Origin: JBOGUF01 sp050696075
Lineage (GTDB): Bacteria; Chloroflexota; Chloroflexia; Thermomicrobiales; UBA6265
Direction: 5' to 3'
DNA: 17,551 bases
NCBI GenBank assembly: GCA_050696075.1
Contig: JBOGUF010000212.1
Coordinates: 1 to 17,551 of the forward strand
Part shown: one piece after another, positions 6,704-14,591 of the stretch
Numbering within the stretch: the first letter of the stretch is position 1
How the letters are laid out: each line of letters starts with the position of its first letter
Position numbers and translations under genes: made by a program
The notes under the pieces: model-generated
What the model was told of the DNA's origin: nothing
The model's database searches: none
The model's input: the letters and a program-made list of their open reading frames with translations, nothing else

Positions 6704-8458
6704 CTCGTCGTAGCGCGCAAAGATCCGGCGGTAGAGGTCGCAGCGCTCGAGCAGTTCCTCGTGCGTCCCTTGGTCAATGAGCCGGCCGCGACGCAGCACC
6801 AGCACCTTGTCCGCCCAGCGGATTTGCGAGAGACGGTGCGTAATGAGCAGGGTCGTCCGCGCTTCGAGCACGCGGCGGATGGCGCGCTGGATCTCGTCCT
6901 CGGTCGCGCTGTCAATGGCGCTGGTCGAGTCGTCTAGCATGAGGATGCGCGGGTCGGTCAGCAACGCGCGGGCGATGGCGACGCGCTGGCGCTGCCCGCC
7001 GGAGAGGGTGACGCCGCGTTCGCCGATGACCGTCTCGTACCCCTCGGGCGTCTCCGTGATGAAGTCGTGCGCCCGCGCGTCCTTCGCCGCCCGTTGGATC
7101 GCCTCAATCTCGACTTGTTGCCCGAGGCTGAAGGCGATGTTCTCCGCGATCGGCCGGGAAAAGAGGACGATGTCCTGCTCGATCGTCGAGATCTGTGAGC
7201 GCAGGCTGTCGAGGCTCCAGTCGCGGACGTCGACGCCGTCAATCAGGATGCGGCCGCCGTCCACGTCGTAGATCCGGTTCACCAGCTTGGTCAGCGTGCT
7301 CTTGCCCGATCCGGTCTCGCCGACGATGGCGACTGTCTGCCCCGGCTCAGCTACGAACGAGACCTCCTTTAGGACCGGTTCCCCCTCGTAGCCGAACGTG
7401 ACGCGGTCGAAAACGATCTCGCCCGCGATCGCGGCCCGGTATCCGGTCGTGTTCTCGTCCAGCTCCGTCTCCTCGCGCATCAGGTCGAGGATACGCCCGG
7501 CGCTGACGATGCCGAGCTGCACCAGTGAGAAGGTGAAGATCGAGATGAAGGTTGGGAAGCGTAGCAACTGCACCAGGCCCAGGTAGGCGACCAACTCGCC
7601 GACCGTGAGGCGGTCCTCCGTCACCATCCAGACACCGTGCAGTAACGCCCCGGTCGTGGCGACGGCGAGCAGCAGGGTCGGCAGATACCGCGCCTGGACC
7701 ATCCCCTGCCGTACGAAGGCGTCGCGGTAGCCGCGCGCGTTCAGGCCGAACTTACGTCGCTCCTGCGACTCTTGACCGGTTGACTTGACGACCTCGATCC
7801 CGGTCACCGCCTCCGTCAGTCCCGCGTTGAGGGTGCCGAACCGCGTCCGCATCTCGAGCGAGATCGGGTTCAGCCGTCGCATGTAGTGGCGCAGCGCGAT
7901 CAGGAAGGCAAGGGTGAAGAGGAGCGGCGAGAGGAGCAACCGCCAATCGAGCAGCCCGATCAGCGCAATCGGCAGAACGAGGCTGAGGAAGGAGTCGACG
8001 ATCAGCATCATGCCCGGCACGACCATGAAATTGATCTGGCGCACGTCGTTCGCGGCGCGGGCCATCAGGTCGCCGACGCGTTGCCGGTTGTGGAAGGTTT
8101 GGCTCTTGCCCAGCAGGCTCAGGTAGAGCTCGTCGCGCGCATCCCGCTCCATCCGCTTGGCGAGGAACTCGGCGGTGATCCAGCCGCCCAGATCGGCGGC
8201 GCCGCGCACCACGACGAGCACCAACAGGATGATCGCGACCGTGACTAATTCAGAACGGGCGTCGTCGACCTCGATCACCGCGTCGAAGGCGCGGCCGACC
8301 AAGCCCGGAATCAGGCTATTGAGCAGGTTCGACCCAATGGCGCCGACGATGGTGCCGGCGACGATCAGCGGATAACGCAGGCCGTGCGACACGATCCAGC
8401 GCAGCGGGCTCGACCGGTCGTAGTGGCGTTGACCTTCGATGCTGAACTCGGACCTCAT
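6644..8458 (-). CDS. ABC exporter half-transporter B (Walker B Asp for Glu, consensus LSGGQ)
   Basis: 604-aa TMD-NBD exporter subunit. Hydrophobic segments fall in about residues 30-320. The ATPase domain has Walker A GETGSGKST (380-388), Q-loop Gln428, consensus signature LSGGQRQ (485-491), Walker B ILMLDD (505-510) and switch His541. Residue 510 is Asp where active ATPases have Glu, so this Walker B is expected to be catalytically weak. That complements the degenerate signature of the neighbour and fits a heterodimer with one active and one degenerate ATP site. The ATG at 8458 has GGGAGG 8 nt upstream; an ATG 11 codons earlier does not. The C-terminal tail after FARY (about residue 583) is encoded by a heptamer array and looks like a recent extension. 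Confidence 0.93.
   Translation of the reverse strand: MRSEFSIEGQRHYDRSSPLRWIVSHGLRYPLIVAGTIVGAIGSNLLNSLIPGLVGRAFDAVIEVDDARSELVTVAIILLVLVVVRGAADLGGWITAEFLAKRMERDARDELYLSLLGKSQTFHNRQRVGDLMARAANDVRQINFMVVPGMMLIVDSFLSLVLPIALIGLLDWRLLLSPLLFTLAFLIALRHYMRRLNPISLEMRTRFGTLNAGLTEAVTGIEVVKSTGQESQERRKFGLNARGYRDAFVRQGMVQARYLPTLLLAVATTGALLHGVWMVTEDRLTVGELVAYLGLVQLLRFPTFISIFTFSLVQLGIVSAGRILDLMREETELDENTTGYRAAIAGEIVFDRVTFGYEGEPVLKEVSFVAEPGQTVAIVGETGSGKSTLTKLVNRIYDVDGGRILIDGVDVRDWSLDSLRSQISTIEQDIVLFSRPIAENIAFSLGQQVEIEAIQRAAKDARAHDFITETPEGYETVIGERGVTLSGGQRQRVAIARALLTDPRILMLDDSTSAIDSATEDEIQRAIRRVLEARTTLLITHRLSQIRWADKVLVLRRGRLIDQGTHEELLERCDLYRRIFARYDERQATGDRRQVEPALVGARE
6676..6710 (-). repeat. 7-nt-period array (CGACAGG-like) inside the 3' end of half-transporter B
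   Basis: Five heptamers in a row on the minus strand: CGACGAG, CGACAGG, CGACGGG, CGACAGG and CGACAAG. They encode the DERQATGDRRQ stretch near the C-terminus. The middle three are repeated in inverted orientation at 6591-6611. Confidence 0.65.
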
Positions 8459-8631
8459 CGGCCACGCCTCCCATGCCAAACAACGCGGCAACCGCGACGA
8501 CCCCGCGCATTTACCAACGCCGTTCGCTGCCCGGCGTGAGATCGCCTGCCAACTCTACCCATCCACTTCCCCAATAACCAGAGGTCGCCTCGGCCACCCT
8601 TCGCACGAACAGATATTCTAGTTGTCCGTAC

Positions 8632-8660
8632 ACTCTACCCGCGCCGATCCGCCTCGTCAA
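8632..8660 (-). promoter_or_regulatory. Promoter candidate for the exporter operon
   Basis: On the minus strand TTGACG (8655-8660), a 17-nt spacer and TAGAGT (8632-8637). It is the best match upstream of the two half-transporter genes and would place both under one transcript. Confidence 0.5.
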
Positions 8661-8723
8661 GCGGCGCCGGACGCGTTGACTGGCTGTACCTTCCGAATCT
8701 GAGCTCAATCGGAACGTTCCTCG

Positions 8724-8780
8724 CCGCCCTTGCCGTCCTCGCCGCACTTGCTGCCCTGGCCGCACGCCACCCTCGCCGCC
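8724..8780 (-). repeat. 9-nt-period array (GGGCGGCGA-like) after the secreted-protein stop codon
   Basis: Read on the minus strand from the TAG at 8781-8783, about six nonamers close to GGGCGGCGA follow, with one shorter block between them. The first 13 bases around the stop (GGCGTAGGGCGGC, 8775-8787) recur identically around the dppC stop at 15647-15659. Confidence 0.5.
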
Positions 8781-9539
8781 CTACGCCCCGGCCGGCGGCG
8801 TGATCTCGATCTCGGCGTCGAAGTCCGAGAGGTTGAGCGTCCGCACGATGCCCGGGTCTTCGGCGTCGGTCAGCGGCCCTTCGAGGCGCAAGCGGACGAC
8901 CCGTCCCTCGCCGTCGATCCAAATCACGACCGGCTTCGGATTGAGGTTCAGCATCTCCGGCACCGGCGTCGCGATGTCCAGGGTGCTCGGGTCGAAGGCG
9001 CCCTCGATGCGGGTCGTCTCGACGCCGTCGATCTCCTCCGTGCCGGCGATGGTCGGGTTCTGGATCATCTCGACCGCCTGCAACAGGAGCCGGTCCGGAT
9101 TGAGCAGGTCGATCAGTGGCTCGCCTTCGCTGTCTGTCAACGAGATCTCGATCAACCCACCATCGCTCGACATCGGATCGGTGACCCAGAGCCGATCGCC
9201 GATGCCAACGACGTCGAGGTCGAGCGAGACGAAGGAGAACGACGCCGTCACCTCCGCCTGAAACCGATCCGGCCGCACGACGTCACCCACGACCGCACCC
9301 AGTTCGAATTCTTCAAGGATCGTCGTCGTACCCCCCTCGGTCGTCAATTCGAAGTGAAACGACGACACGTCCGCCATCGCCTGGGCGGCGTTCGTCAGCA
9401 CGGCCCGCGCGTCGTCGTCCTGCGCCGTGACGCCGCGCGCGACCGGCAGCCCGCCCGCGATCAACGCCACAATCAGCAGCGCCACCCCGCACGCCGTGAC
9501 ACGCGACGCGCCGGCGGGCTTCGACTGGTACAAACTCAT
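8781..9539 (-). CDS. Secreted LppX/LprG-like (LolA-fold-like) protein
   Basis: 252 aa with an N-terminal hydrophobic stretch (17-36) and probable signal cleavage at VTA-Q (after residue 39). There is no lipobox Cys after the hydrophobic core, so I expect a secreted rather than lipid-anchored protein. The mature part has the beta-rich pattern of LppX_LprAFG/LolA-like domains: ADVSSFHFELTTEGG (56-70), VVRPDRFQAEV (88-97), a WVTDPMS strand, EIDGVETTRIEG (169-180) and a final VVIWIDGEGRVVRLRLEGPL unit. Mycobacterial relatives bind and move lipids across the cell envelope; that role is only possible here. The ATG at 9539 has GAGGAGG 4 nt upstream. It is flanked by its own promoter candidate and by the end of the catabolic cluster. 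Confidence 0.75.
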   Translation of the reverse strand: MSLYQSKPAGASRVTACGVALLIVALIAGGLPVARGVTAQDDDARAVLTNAAQAMADVSSFHFELTTEGGTTTILEEFELGAVVGDVVRPDRFQAEVTASFSFVSLDLDVVGIGDRLWVTDPMSSDGGLIEISLTDSEGEPLIDLLNPDRLLLQAVEMIQNPTIAGTEEIDGVETTRIEGAFDPSTLDIATPVPEMLNLNPKPVVIWIDGEGRVVRLRLEGPLTDAEDPGIVRTLNLSDFDAEIEITPPAGA

Positions 9540-9581
9540 GGATCCTCCTCGTCCAGGTCACAAGTGGTCAACCTTGGACGA

Positions 9582-9610
9582 AGTCTAGCCTGGATCACCC
9601 GGCGCGTCAG
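9582..9610 (-). promoter_or_regulatory. Promoter candidate for the LppX/LprG-like gene
   Basis: On the minus strand CTGACG (9605-9610), a 17-nt spacer and TAGACT (9582-9587), about 40 nt upstream of the start codon. Moderate match. Confidence 0.4.
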
Positions 9611-9654
9611 AGCGCAACCGGTTCACGCATGCTCATGGGATATGTCCAATGAGG

Positions 9655-9675
9655 CCGCGCCCCTGGTCAGCGCGG
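9655..9675 (-). terminator. Possible weak terminator hairpin after the catabolic cluster
   Basis: CCGCGC and GCGCGG arms around a 9-nt loop, about 16 nt after the stop codon of the last cluster gene. There is no T-tract; only position and symmetry support it. Confidence 0.3.
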
Positions 9676-9691
9676 TTGCCCGTGACGCCTC

Positions 9692-10741
9692 TTATACGCC
9701 GGCAACCGGGACCCGCGCGTTGCCGTTGGCCTGGGACGCCAGGATCGCCTCGATTAGCGCCACGGTCTTGCGCGCTTCCGCCGGCGGGCATTGCGGCGGA
9801 CGCCCGGTCTCCATGGCCGCGAGCAGATCGACGACGGCCGCCTGCATCCCGGCGAGCGAGCCCTTCGGCACGATCGGCCGGGAAACGACGTCGGCGTCAG
9901 TTGCGCCATGGAGCGTCGCGTTCTGGTCGTCGACGTGAATCCGGCCGCGCTCGCAGACGAGGTCGACGCTCACCCGCGCGACCGCCCGCTTCATCCCGCC
10001 GAGAAAGCCGCGGACGCCGTTGCCGAAAGCGATATAGGCATTGACGCCCGGTTCAAGGTCGGGGTTCCGCCCGCCGTCGCCGCGATACACCGTGCCGTAC
10101 TCCTCGAAGCCCGGCTCTAACTCGGCCATCACCCAGGCCGGGTCACCGCCGGCGAAATAGCAGATCAGGTCGAGGAAGTGGCTCTGATTGCGCCAGAGCA
10201 TCGCCCGCGGGCCGCCAAAGTGGACCGTGACCTGTACGAGTTCGCCGATTTCTCCCGTACGTACGCACTCGCGGGACGCGACGTAGCTCGGCATCCAGCG
10301 GCGCGTGTGGTTGACGTTGACGACAACGCCATGACGTTGCACGGCGGCGATCAGGGCGTCGGCATCAGCCAGTTTGGTCGCCAGCGGCTTCTCAGCGAAG
10401 ATCGCTCGCACGCCCGCCTCGGCCGCCGCAATCACCACCGGCCCGTGCAGATGGTCCGGCGTGGCCACACTGAGGATGTCGATCTGCTCCACGGCGAGCA
10501 TCTCTTGATAATTCGCGTACGTACGAAGCTCAGGCCACGTTTTCGACCATCGCTCAGTAAAGGCGCGCATCAAGTCCTGATCAATGTCGCAGCCAGCGAC
10601 AACATGAGTCGATGCCAAAGAGGCATAGGCCGAAGCGTGGCTGTACGGCGTGGCCAAGCCGAGCACCGGATGCGAGCCCGGCGGCGCCGAATCGGCCGCG
10701 ATCCAGTTCAAGCCGACGATGCCGACGCGATAGGAGGTCAT
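9692..10741 (-). CDS. Gfo/Idh/MocA-family NAD(P)-dependent oxidoreductase (second of two)
   Basis: 349 aa. The N-terminal Rossmann fold has YRVGIVGLN (4-12), an acidic residue after beta-2 (CDID, 51-54), SVATPDHLHG (91-100) and the family AEKPLA motif (116-121) with the catalytic-site Lys118. The C-terminal alpha/beta domain contains NVNHTRRWMPSY and SHFLDLICYFAGGDP (187-201). Relatives oxidise hydroxyls of sugars, inositols or related polyols, or reduce the ketones; the substrate is not readable. The ATG overlaps the stop of the upstream FAH gene (ATGA at 10738-10741), with GGAGGGG 9 nt before it, so translation is probably coupled. It is the last gene of the proposed operon. Confidence 0.9.
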   Translation of the reverse strand: MTSYRVGIVGLNWIAADSAPPGSHPVLGLATPYSHASAYASLASTHVVAGCDIDQDLMRAFTERWSKTWPELRTYANYQEMLAVEQIDILSVATPDHLHGPVVIAAAEAGVRAIFAEKPLATKLADADALIAAVQRHGVVVNVNHTRRWMPSYVASRECVRTGEIGELVQVTVHFGGPRAMLWRNQSHFLDLICYFAGGDPAWVMAELEPGFEEYGTVYRGDGGRNPDLEPGVNAYIAFGNGVRGFLGGMKRAVARVSVDLVCERGRIHVDDQNATLHGATDADVVSRPIVPKGSLAGMQAAVVDLLAAMETGRPPQCPPAEARKTVALIEAILASQANGNARVPVAGV

Positions 10742-11676
10742 GCGTGCTCGCCCCTCCGTTCGCGTCCGACCGTGTTGGTCAGCGTCCCAAGTCGCTCGAT
10801 CGTCGCCTCGACTTCGTCGCCGGCCTTCAAATAGGTTTCGGTCGTGGCGCCGACGCCGCCCGGCGTGCCCATGCAGATCAGGTCACCCGGCTGTAAGGTG
10901 ATGAAGCGGGAGAGGAAGGCGATCGTCTCCGGGATGGTGAAGATCATCTCGCCGGCCGAGGAGTGCTGGCGCAACTCACCGTTGACCCGCAGCGCCATCT
11001 CCAAGGAAGTCGGATCGCCGGCCTCGTCCCGCGTCACCAGATACGGCCCGACCGCCGCGAAGCTGTCGCACCATTTGCCGAGCAGCCAGTCGAAGAACCA
11101 GTCGCCTTCGCGCTCCTTTCGACCTTCGGCGATCTTCAAGCTCCGGGCTGAGACATCGTTGAAGACGACGTACCCCGCCACGTAGCGTTCGGCCTGCTCC
11201 TCGGGGATCGTTTTGCCTGGACGTCCGATCACGGCCGCGATCTCAATCTCGTAGTCGAGGGTGTCGGAGTCGGCCGGGATCATGATCCGGTCGCCGTTGC
11301 CGATCACCGCCGTGCCCGGTTTGATGAAGGGACGCGGCGTGATCGACGCCTTTTCGACGGGTGCCGCGCCCCCTTCGACGATGTGCGACTGGTAGTTGCC
11401 GGCCAACAGCAGGATCTTCGGCGGGTTCGGCACCGCCGCCAGCAACTTCACGTCGCCTTCTGCCCAACTCGGCACGCCGCCGCTGGTCGCGGCGTCCGCT
11501 ACCTGGTGCGCGAGATCAAGACCCGCATCCCCCAACTGCAAGAGTGAGACGACGCCAGCGGGGAGCTCGTGCCCCAGCGCGGCCCCGCCCCAGGCCAGGT
11601 CGACGACCCGCCCGTCGACCGCGATCCCGGCCCGTACATCCCTACTCTGTTGCGTCCGATACGTCACCAGTTTCAC
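10738..11676 (-). CDS. Fumarylacetoacetate hydrolase (FAH)-family enzyme
   Basis: 312 aa. Divalent-metal enzymes of this fold hydrolyse, decarboxylate or hydrate beta-diketo and 2-oxo-enoic acids. The metal ligands are visible as DYEIE (Glu143, Glu145) and FNDVSAR (Asp174). Also present are LAGNYQSH (91-98), TPRPFIKPGTAVIG (113-126), GPYLVTRDE (210-218) and the closing CMGTPGGVG loop (268-276). The length and the separate N-terminal subdomain fit the catabolic FAH group rather than eukaryotic FAH. The start is a GTG with GGAAGGGAG 6 nt upstream. In sugar-acid pathways such enzymes cleave 2,4-diketo-3-deoxy acids after dehydrogenation, which would suit the neighbouring dehydrogenases, but this is inference. 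A heptamer array fills the gap to the upstream gene. Confidence 0.92.
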   Translation of the reverse strand: MKLVTYRTQQSRDVRAGIAVDGRVVDLAWGGAALGHELPAGVVSLLQLGDAGLDLAHQVADAATSGGVPSWAEGDVKLLAAVPNPPKILLLAGNYQSHIVEGGAAPVEKASITPRPFIKPGTAVIGNGDRIMIPADSDTLDYEIEIAAVIGRPGKTIPEEQAERYVAGYVVFNDVSARSLKIAEGRKEREGDWFFDWLLGKWCDSFAAVGPYLVTRDEAGDPTSLEMALRVNGELRQHSSAGEMIFTIPETIAFLSRFITLQPGDLICMGTPGGVGATTETYLKAGDEVEATIERLGTLTNTVGRERRGEHA

Positions 11677-11693
11677 CGTGCGCTCCCTTCCTC

Positions 11694-11728
11694 GACCAAG
11701 CCGCTAGCTACAAGCTACTTGCCGCTTG
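11694..11728 (-). repeat. 7-nt-period array just after the amidohydrolase stop codon
   Basis: Read on the minus strand, 4 nt after the TGA: CAAGCGG, CAAGTAG, CTTGTAG, CTAGCGG and CTTGGTC. The period is strict, the unit is variable, and the array ends next to the ribosome site of the FAH gene. Confidence 0.55.
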
Positions 11729-11732
11729 CCAT

Positions 11733-13292
11733 TCACGCCTGACGGCGGACGACCCGCCCTGGCAGCTCGCCGGTCGGTCTGCCGTCCAGCACCACCGTTT
11801 GCCCGTTCACTATGACGCGGTCGATCCCGACCGGTTCGAGCCGCGGTTCGTCCCACGTCGCCTGGTCGGCGACCGTCACTGGGTCGAATATCACGATGTC
11901 CGCTCCATAGCCGGGCTGCAAGAATCCCCGCTCTGGGATACGGAAGCGCTCGGCCGGGAACCCGCTCATCTTCCAGACTGCATTCTCCAGCGAAATCGCC
12001 CCCATCTCCCGCGCGCAGAGCCGGAGCACCCGCGCGAAGCAGCCGTAACCGCGAGGGTGGGCCGACTGCCCGTGGTACATCCCGTCGCTGGCGACCATCA
12101 TCTTCGGGTGGCGGGCCGTGCGGCGAATCGAGTCGGCCTGGTACTCCGGCGTCGTTCCGTGGTGGTAGACCATCAACGCATACGGGTGCTCCTCCTCGAG
12201 GACTTGCAGCGCGAAGTCGCCCACCGGCAACCCTTCCCGCGCCGCGACGTCGGTCAGATCCTCGCCGATGTAGCGCCCGGTCCGCGTGCCGACGAAGATG
12301 GCCCGCGCGTTGCCGCGCTCCACGGCGAGCTTGTGGTGCAGGTGATCGCGGAGCGCGCGCCGGGTTGCCGGATCGTTGAGTCGTTCCCGAATCGCGGCCG
12401 GCCCGCCGGCCGATCCCCAACTCGGCAGCATCAGCGCCAGGTGGGTGCAGCCGGCCGGGTACAGGTACGACTCGAAAGTCAGGTCGCGGGCCCGCTCGGC
12501 TTCTTCCAGCAGCGGCTCGGTCAGATCGGTGACGTGTTCGTGGGAGACGTGGACCGGAATCTTAGCCTGCCGCCCGATCGCCATCGTCTCCCGCCAAGCC
12601 GCCTCGCGCCCGGCATCGTTGTAACGGATGTGGGCGGCGTAGATGCCGTCGTACTCGGCCGCCACCTTCGAGAGCTCGACCAATTCGCGCGTATCGGCAA
12701 AGGCACTCGGCTGGTAGTCCAGGCCGAGGCAGAGGCAGGTTGCGCCCGCCTCCATCCACTCCCACGGCGCCGGCTTCATCCGCTCGATCTCGTCGGCGGT
12801 CGCCGGGCGCGCCTCCCAGCCCATCACGCCGAGCCGGATCGCGCAGTGCGGCGCCTGTGGGAAGACATTTGCCGGCGTCTTCCTTTCGAAGATCGCCAGG
12901 AACGACTCCACCGTCGGCCAGTTGAGCGGCAGATCCGCCTCACGGTGCGAAAAGAGCGTGCAGTCCCAGAGTTCCCGCGCCCGTTCCGGCGAGAGTGGCG
13001 CCCAGCCAAAGCCGTTCGGCGCGGCGAGCTGCGTCGTCACCCCTTGCAGCACGCTGCCGTAGCGGTACGGATTGCGTGGATCGGCCAGCGCCACCTCGGA
13101 ATGGACGTGGACATCGATGAATCCGGGCGCGACCACCTTCCCCGTCGCGTCGACGACTTCCCCCGCGATTGCGCCCTCCAACCGGTCCACGACCTCGATT
13201 CGGTCGCCAACAATCGCGACGTCCGCTGCCCTCCCCGGCGTCCCCGACCCGTCGATGACCGTCCCGTTCTTGATCAAGACGTCGAATTCCAC
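11733..13292 (-). CDS. N-acyl-D-amino-acid deacylase (D-aminoacylase)-type amidohydrolase
   Basis: 519-aa metal-dependent amidohydrolase. The start motif DVLIKNGTVIDGSG, the HVHSE metal site (His62, His64), GLDYQPSAFADTRELVELSKVAAEYDGIYAAHIR-type segment with His221, His251 (VSHEH) and Asp403 (VASDG) match D-aminoacylases, where these residues bind zinc and activate water. The usual bridging Cys in the GNCG[FL] motif is absent: the aligned stretch reads APNGFGWAP, with Asn93 in its place. Known relatives hydrolyse N-acyl-D-amino acids. The missing Cys suggests a different metal site or substrate, so the name is by family only. The start is a GTG; AAGGGA lies 8 nt upstream. It lies 21 nt downstream of a Gfo/Idh/MocA gene in the same operon. 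Confidence 0.85.
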   Translation of the reverse strand: MEFDVLIKNGTVIDGSGTPGRAADVAIVGDRIEVVDRLEGAIAGEVVDATGKVVAPGFIDVHVHSEVALADPRNPYRYGSVLQGVTTQLAAPNGFGWAPLSPERARELWDCTLFSHREADLPLNWPTVESFLAIFERKTPANVFPQAPHCAIRLGVMGWEARPATADEIERMKPAPWEWMEAGATCLCLGLDYQPSAFADTRELVELSKVAAEYDGIYAAHIRYNDAGREAAWRETMAIGRQAKIPVHVSHEHVTDLTEPLLEEAERARDLTFESYLYPAGCTHLALMLPSWGSAGGPAAIRERLNDPATRRALRDHLHHKLAVERGNARAIFVGTRTGRYIGEDLTDVAAREGLPVGDFALQVLEEEHPYALMVYHHGTTPEYQADSIRRTARHPKMMVASDGMYHGQSAHPRGYGCFARVLRLCAREMGAISLENAVWKMSGFPAERFRIPERGFLQPGYGADIVIFDPVTVADQATWDEPRLEPVGIDRVIVNGQTVVLDGRPTGELPGRVVRRQA

Positions 13293-13313
13293 GCTCCCCG
13301 TCCCTTCACACCG

Positions 13314-14387
13314 TTATCCCACCTTCACCCGCTGGCCTGTCCGCGCCGACTCGTACGCCGCGTCGATCACGCGCAACGCCTCGACCGCTGCCTCGCCTGG
13401 CGCGATCGGATCGCGGTCCTCCTCGATGGCGCGCAACAGATCGTCGATGATCGCCAGCGCCGTCGGGCCGTAGCCCGGCGCCTTTCGCATCTCGTAGGTC
13501 GATTGCTGGGAGAGCACCGGGTCGCGCACGTCGCCGGGACCGAACCAAGTCAGCGTGCCGTCCGGTTGAATCCGCACCGAGCCGCCCGTGCCCCGCAGCG
13601 CCAGATACCCCTCGTTCCCCGGCCGAGGCAGGGCGTAGGCGTAGTGGACGGTGCCGATGGCGCCGCCCTCGAACCGCACCGCCATCGAGACGACGTCCTC
13701 GACGTCGACCGGCTCGCCGCCGACCCGACCCGTCATTGCCTGCACTTCGACGATGCGGTCTCCGGTCAACCAGAGCAATAAGTCCAGATCGTGCACGCCG
13801 AGCCAGTGGAGAATGCCGCCCCCCATCAGTTCGCGGTGGAAGATCGGGTTGGTCGGGTCCCGCACTTTGACCGACGACGTGACGAAGATCGCCTCGGTCG
13901 TCAGCAGCCGCCCGATGCGCCCCGATCCGACCATTGCCCGCGCATCCTGCCAGCCACGACCGTAGCGCCGGGTCAGCCCAATCGCCGCCTTGACCCCGAC
14001 CGCTCGTGCCGTCGCGAACGCCCGCTCCGCCTCGGCCGCCGTCCGCGCCCCCGGCTTGTCGACCAGCAGATGCACCCCCGCTCTCGCCAGCCGTTCGATT
14101 GCCGCAGGCGCGTGCGCGTTCGGCAGCGTCACCAAAGCCAGATCGGGCCGCTGATCACGGATCAAAGCGTCAAGGTCGGTCGCGAAGGGAACGTCCCGCA
14201 AATGCTCCGGCAGCGCCGGGCTCAGGTTCGGGTCGTGGAAGGAGGGGGCCAGACGTTCACCCAGGGCAGGATTCGGGTCGTGCAAGCCAACGATCTCGAT
14301 CCGGTCCGGAAACAGCCCCAGGCTTTCGACCCACCCGGTAACGTGATAATGGTCGAGTCCCACGATGACAACCCGGTGTTTCGACAA
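13314..14387 (-). CDS. Gfo/Idh/MocA-family NAD(P)-dependent oxidoreductase (first of two)
   Basis: 357 aa from a TTG at 14387 that has GGAAGGA 7 nt upstream. An in-frame ATG at 14423 exists but has no ribosome site and would add 12 residues before the Rossmann fold. HRVVIVGLDHYHVTGW (4-19) begins the nucleotide domain, LPNAHAP and VDKPGA (109-114, a DKP variant of EKP) follow, and GGGILHWLGVHDLDLLLWLTGD (189-210) marks the catalytic domain. The second Gfo/Idh/MocA gene of this cluster is clearly divergent from it. It lies directly downstream of the MDR gene, separated by a 204-nt gap with three hairpins. MDR plus Gfo/Idh pairs also occur as fused bi-domain oxidoreductases. Confidence 0.88.
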   Translation of the reverse strand: MSKHRVVIVGLDHYHVTGWVESLGLFPDRIEIVGLHDPNPALGERLAPSFHDPNLSPALPEHLRDVPFATDLDALIRDQRPDLALVTLPNAHAPAAIERLARAGVHLLVDKPGARTAAEAERAFATARAVGVKAAIGLTRRYGRGWQDARAMVGSGRIGRLLTTEAIFVTSSVKVRDPTNPIFHRELMGGGILHWLGVHDLDLLLWLTGDRIVEVQAMTGRVGGEPVDVEDVVSMAVRFEGGAIGTVHYAYALPRPGNEGYLALRGTGGSVRIQPDGTLTWFGPGDVRDPVLSQQSTYEMRKAPGYGPTALAIIDDLLRAIEEDRDPIAPGEAAVEALRVIDAAYESARTGQRVKVG

Positions 14388-14444
14388 GATGCGATCCTTC
14401 CATTGCGTGAGTCCGCGCCACATTCGACTCGTGCGGCCCGCATC

Positions 14445-14467
14445 GCCCGCGGTCTTGAGCCGCGGGC
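14445..14467. repeat. GC-rich hairpin 1 (8-bp stem, 7-nt loop)
   Basis: GCCCGCGG and CCGCGGGC arms around TCTTGAG. First of three hairpins in the 204-nt gap between the MDR and Gfo/Idh/MocA genes. No T-tract. Confidence 0.6.
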
Positions 14468-14518
14468 TGACCCACCGAACCCCCCAGAAGAGGTCTAAAC
14501 AGAGTGTGCCAAGACCAG

Positions 14519-14532
14519 CCGGCTTTAGCCGG
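14519..14532. repeat. Short hairpin 2 (CCGGC-TTTA-GCCGG)
   Basis: A 5-bp stem with a TTTA loop. It is flanked by 14-bp imperfect inverted arms (14469-14482 and 14531-14544, 12 of 14 matching), the second overlapping its right edge. Confidence 0.5.
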
Positions 14533-14553
14533 GTTCGTTCGGTCCGGAGTTCA

Positions 14554-14575
14554 GCGCGGGGATCAATCCCCGCGC
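14554..14575. repeat. GC-rich hairpin 3 (9-bp stem, 4-nt loop)
   Basis: GCGCGGGGA and TCCCCGCGC arms around TCAA, 16 nt after the MDR stop codon on the minus strand. It could slow or stop transcription, or block 3' exonucleases, although it has no T-tract. Confidence 0.6.
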
Positions 14576-14591
14576 GCTCGATGACTGGCCA

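Larger units (their letters stand above)
8459..8780. other. 322-bp stretch without a gene upstream of the exporter pair
   Basis: It contains the exporter promoter candidate (8632-8660), a leader of about 170 nt to the ATG at 8458, and a GC-rich 9-nt-period array (8724-8780) that follows the stop codon of the secreted-protein gene. I see no convincing gene on either strand; the open frames are Arg-rich or Ala/Leu repeats without a ribosome site. Confidence 0.65.

Noticed and set aside
8676..8681. Plus-strand TTGACT as a -35 element
   Set aside because: No acceptable -10 at 16-18 nt and no plus-strand gene downstream.
8439..8802. Plus-strand frame encoding an Ala/Leu-rich, membrane-like stretch before 8802
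   Set aside because: The Ala/Leu pattern is a translation of the 9-nt-period array; no start with a ribosome site was found.
11361..13781. 806-aa plus-strand open frame, the longest in the window
   Set aside because: It is antisense to the FAH and amidohydrolase genes, is Arg/His/Pro-rich with no family motifs and has no ribosome site. It is a product of high-GC codon use on the other strand.
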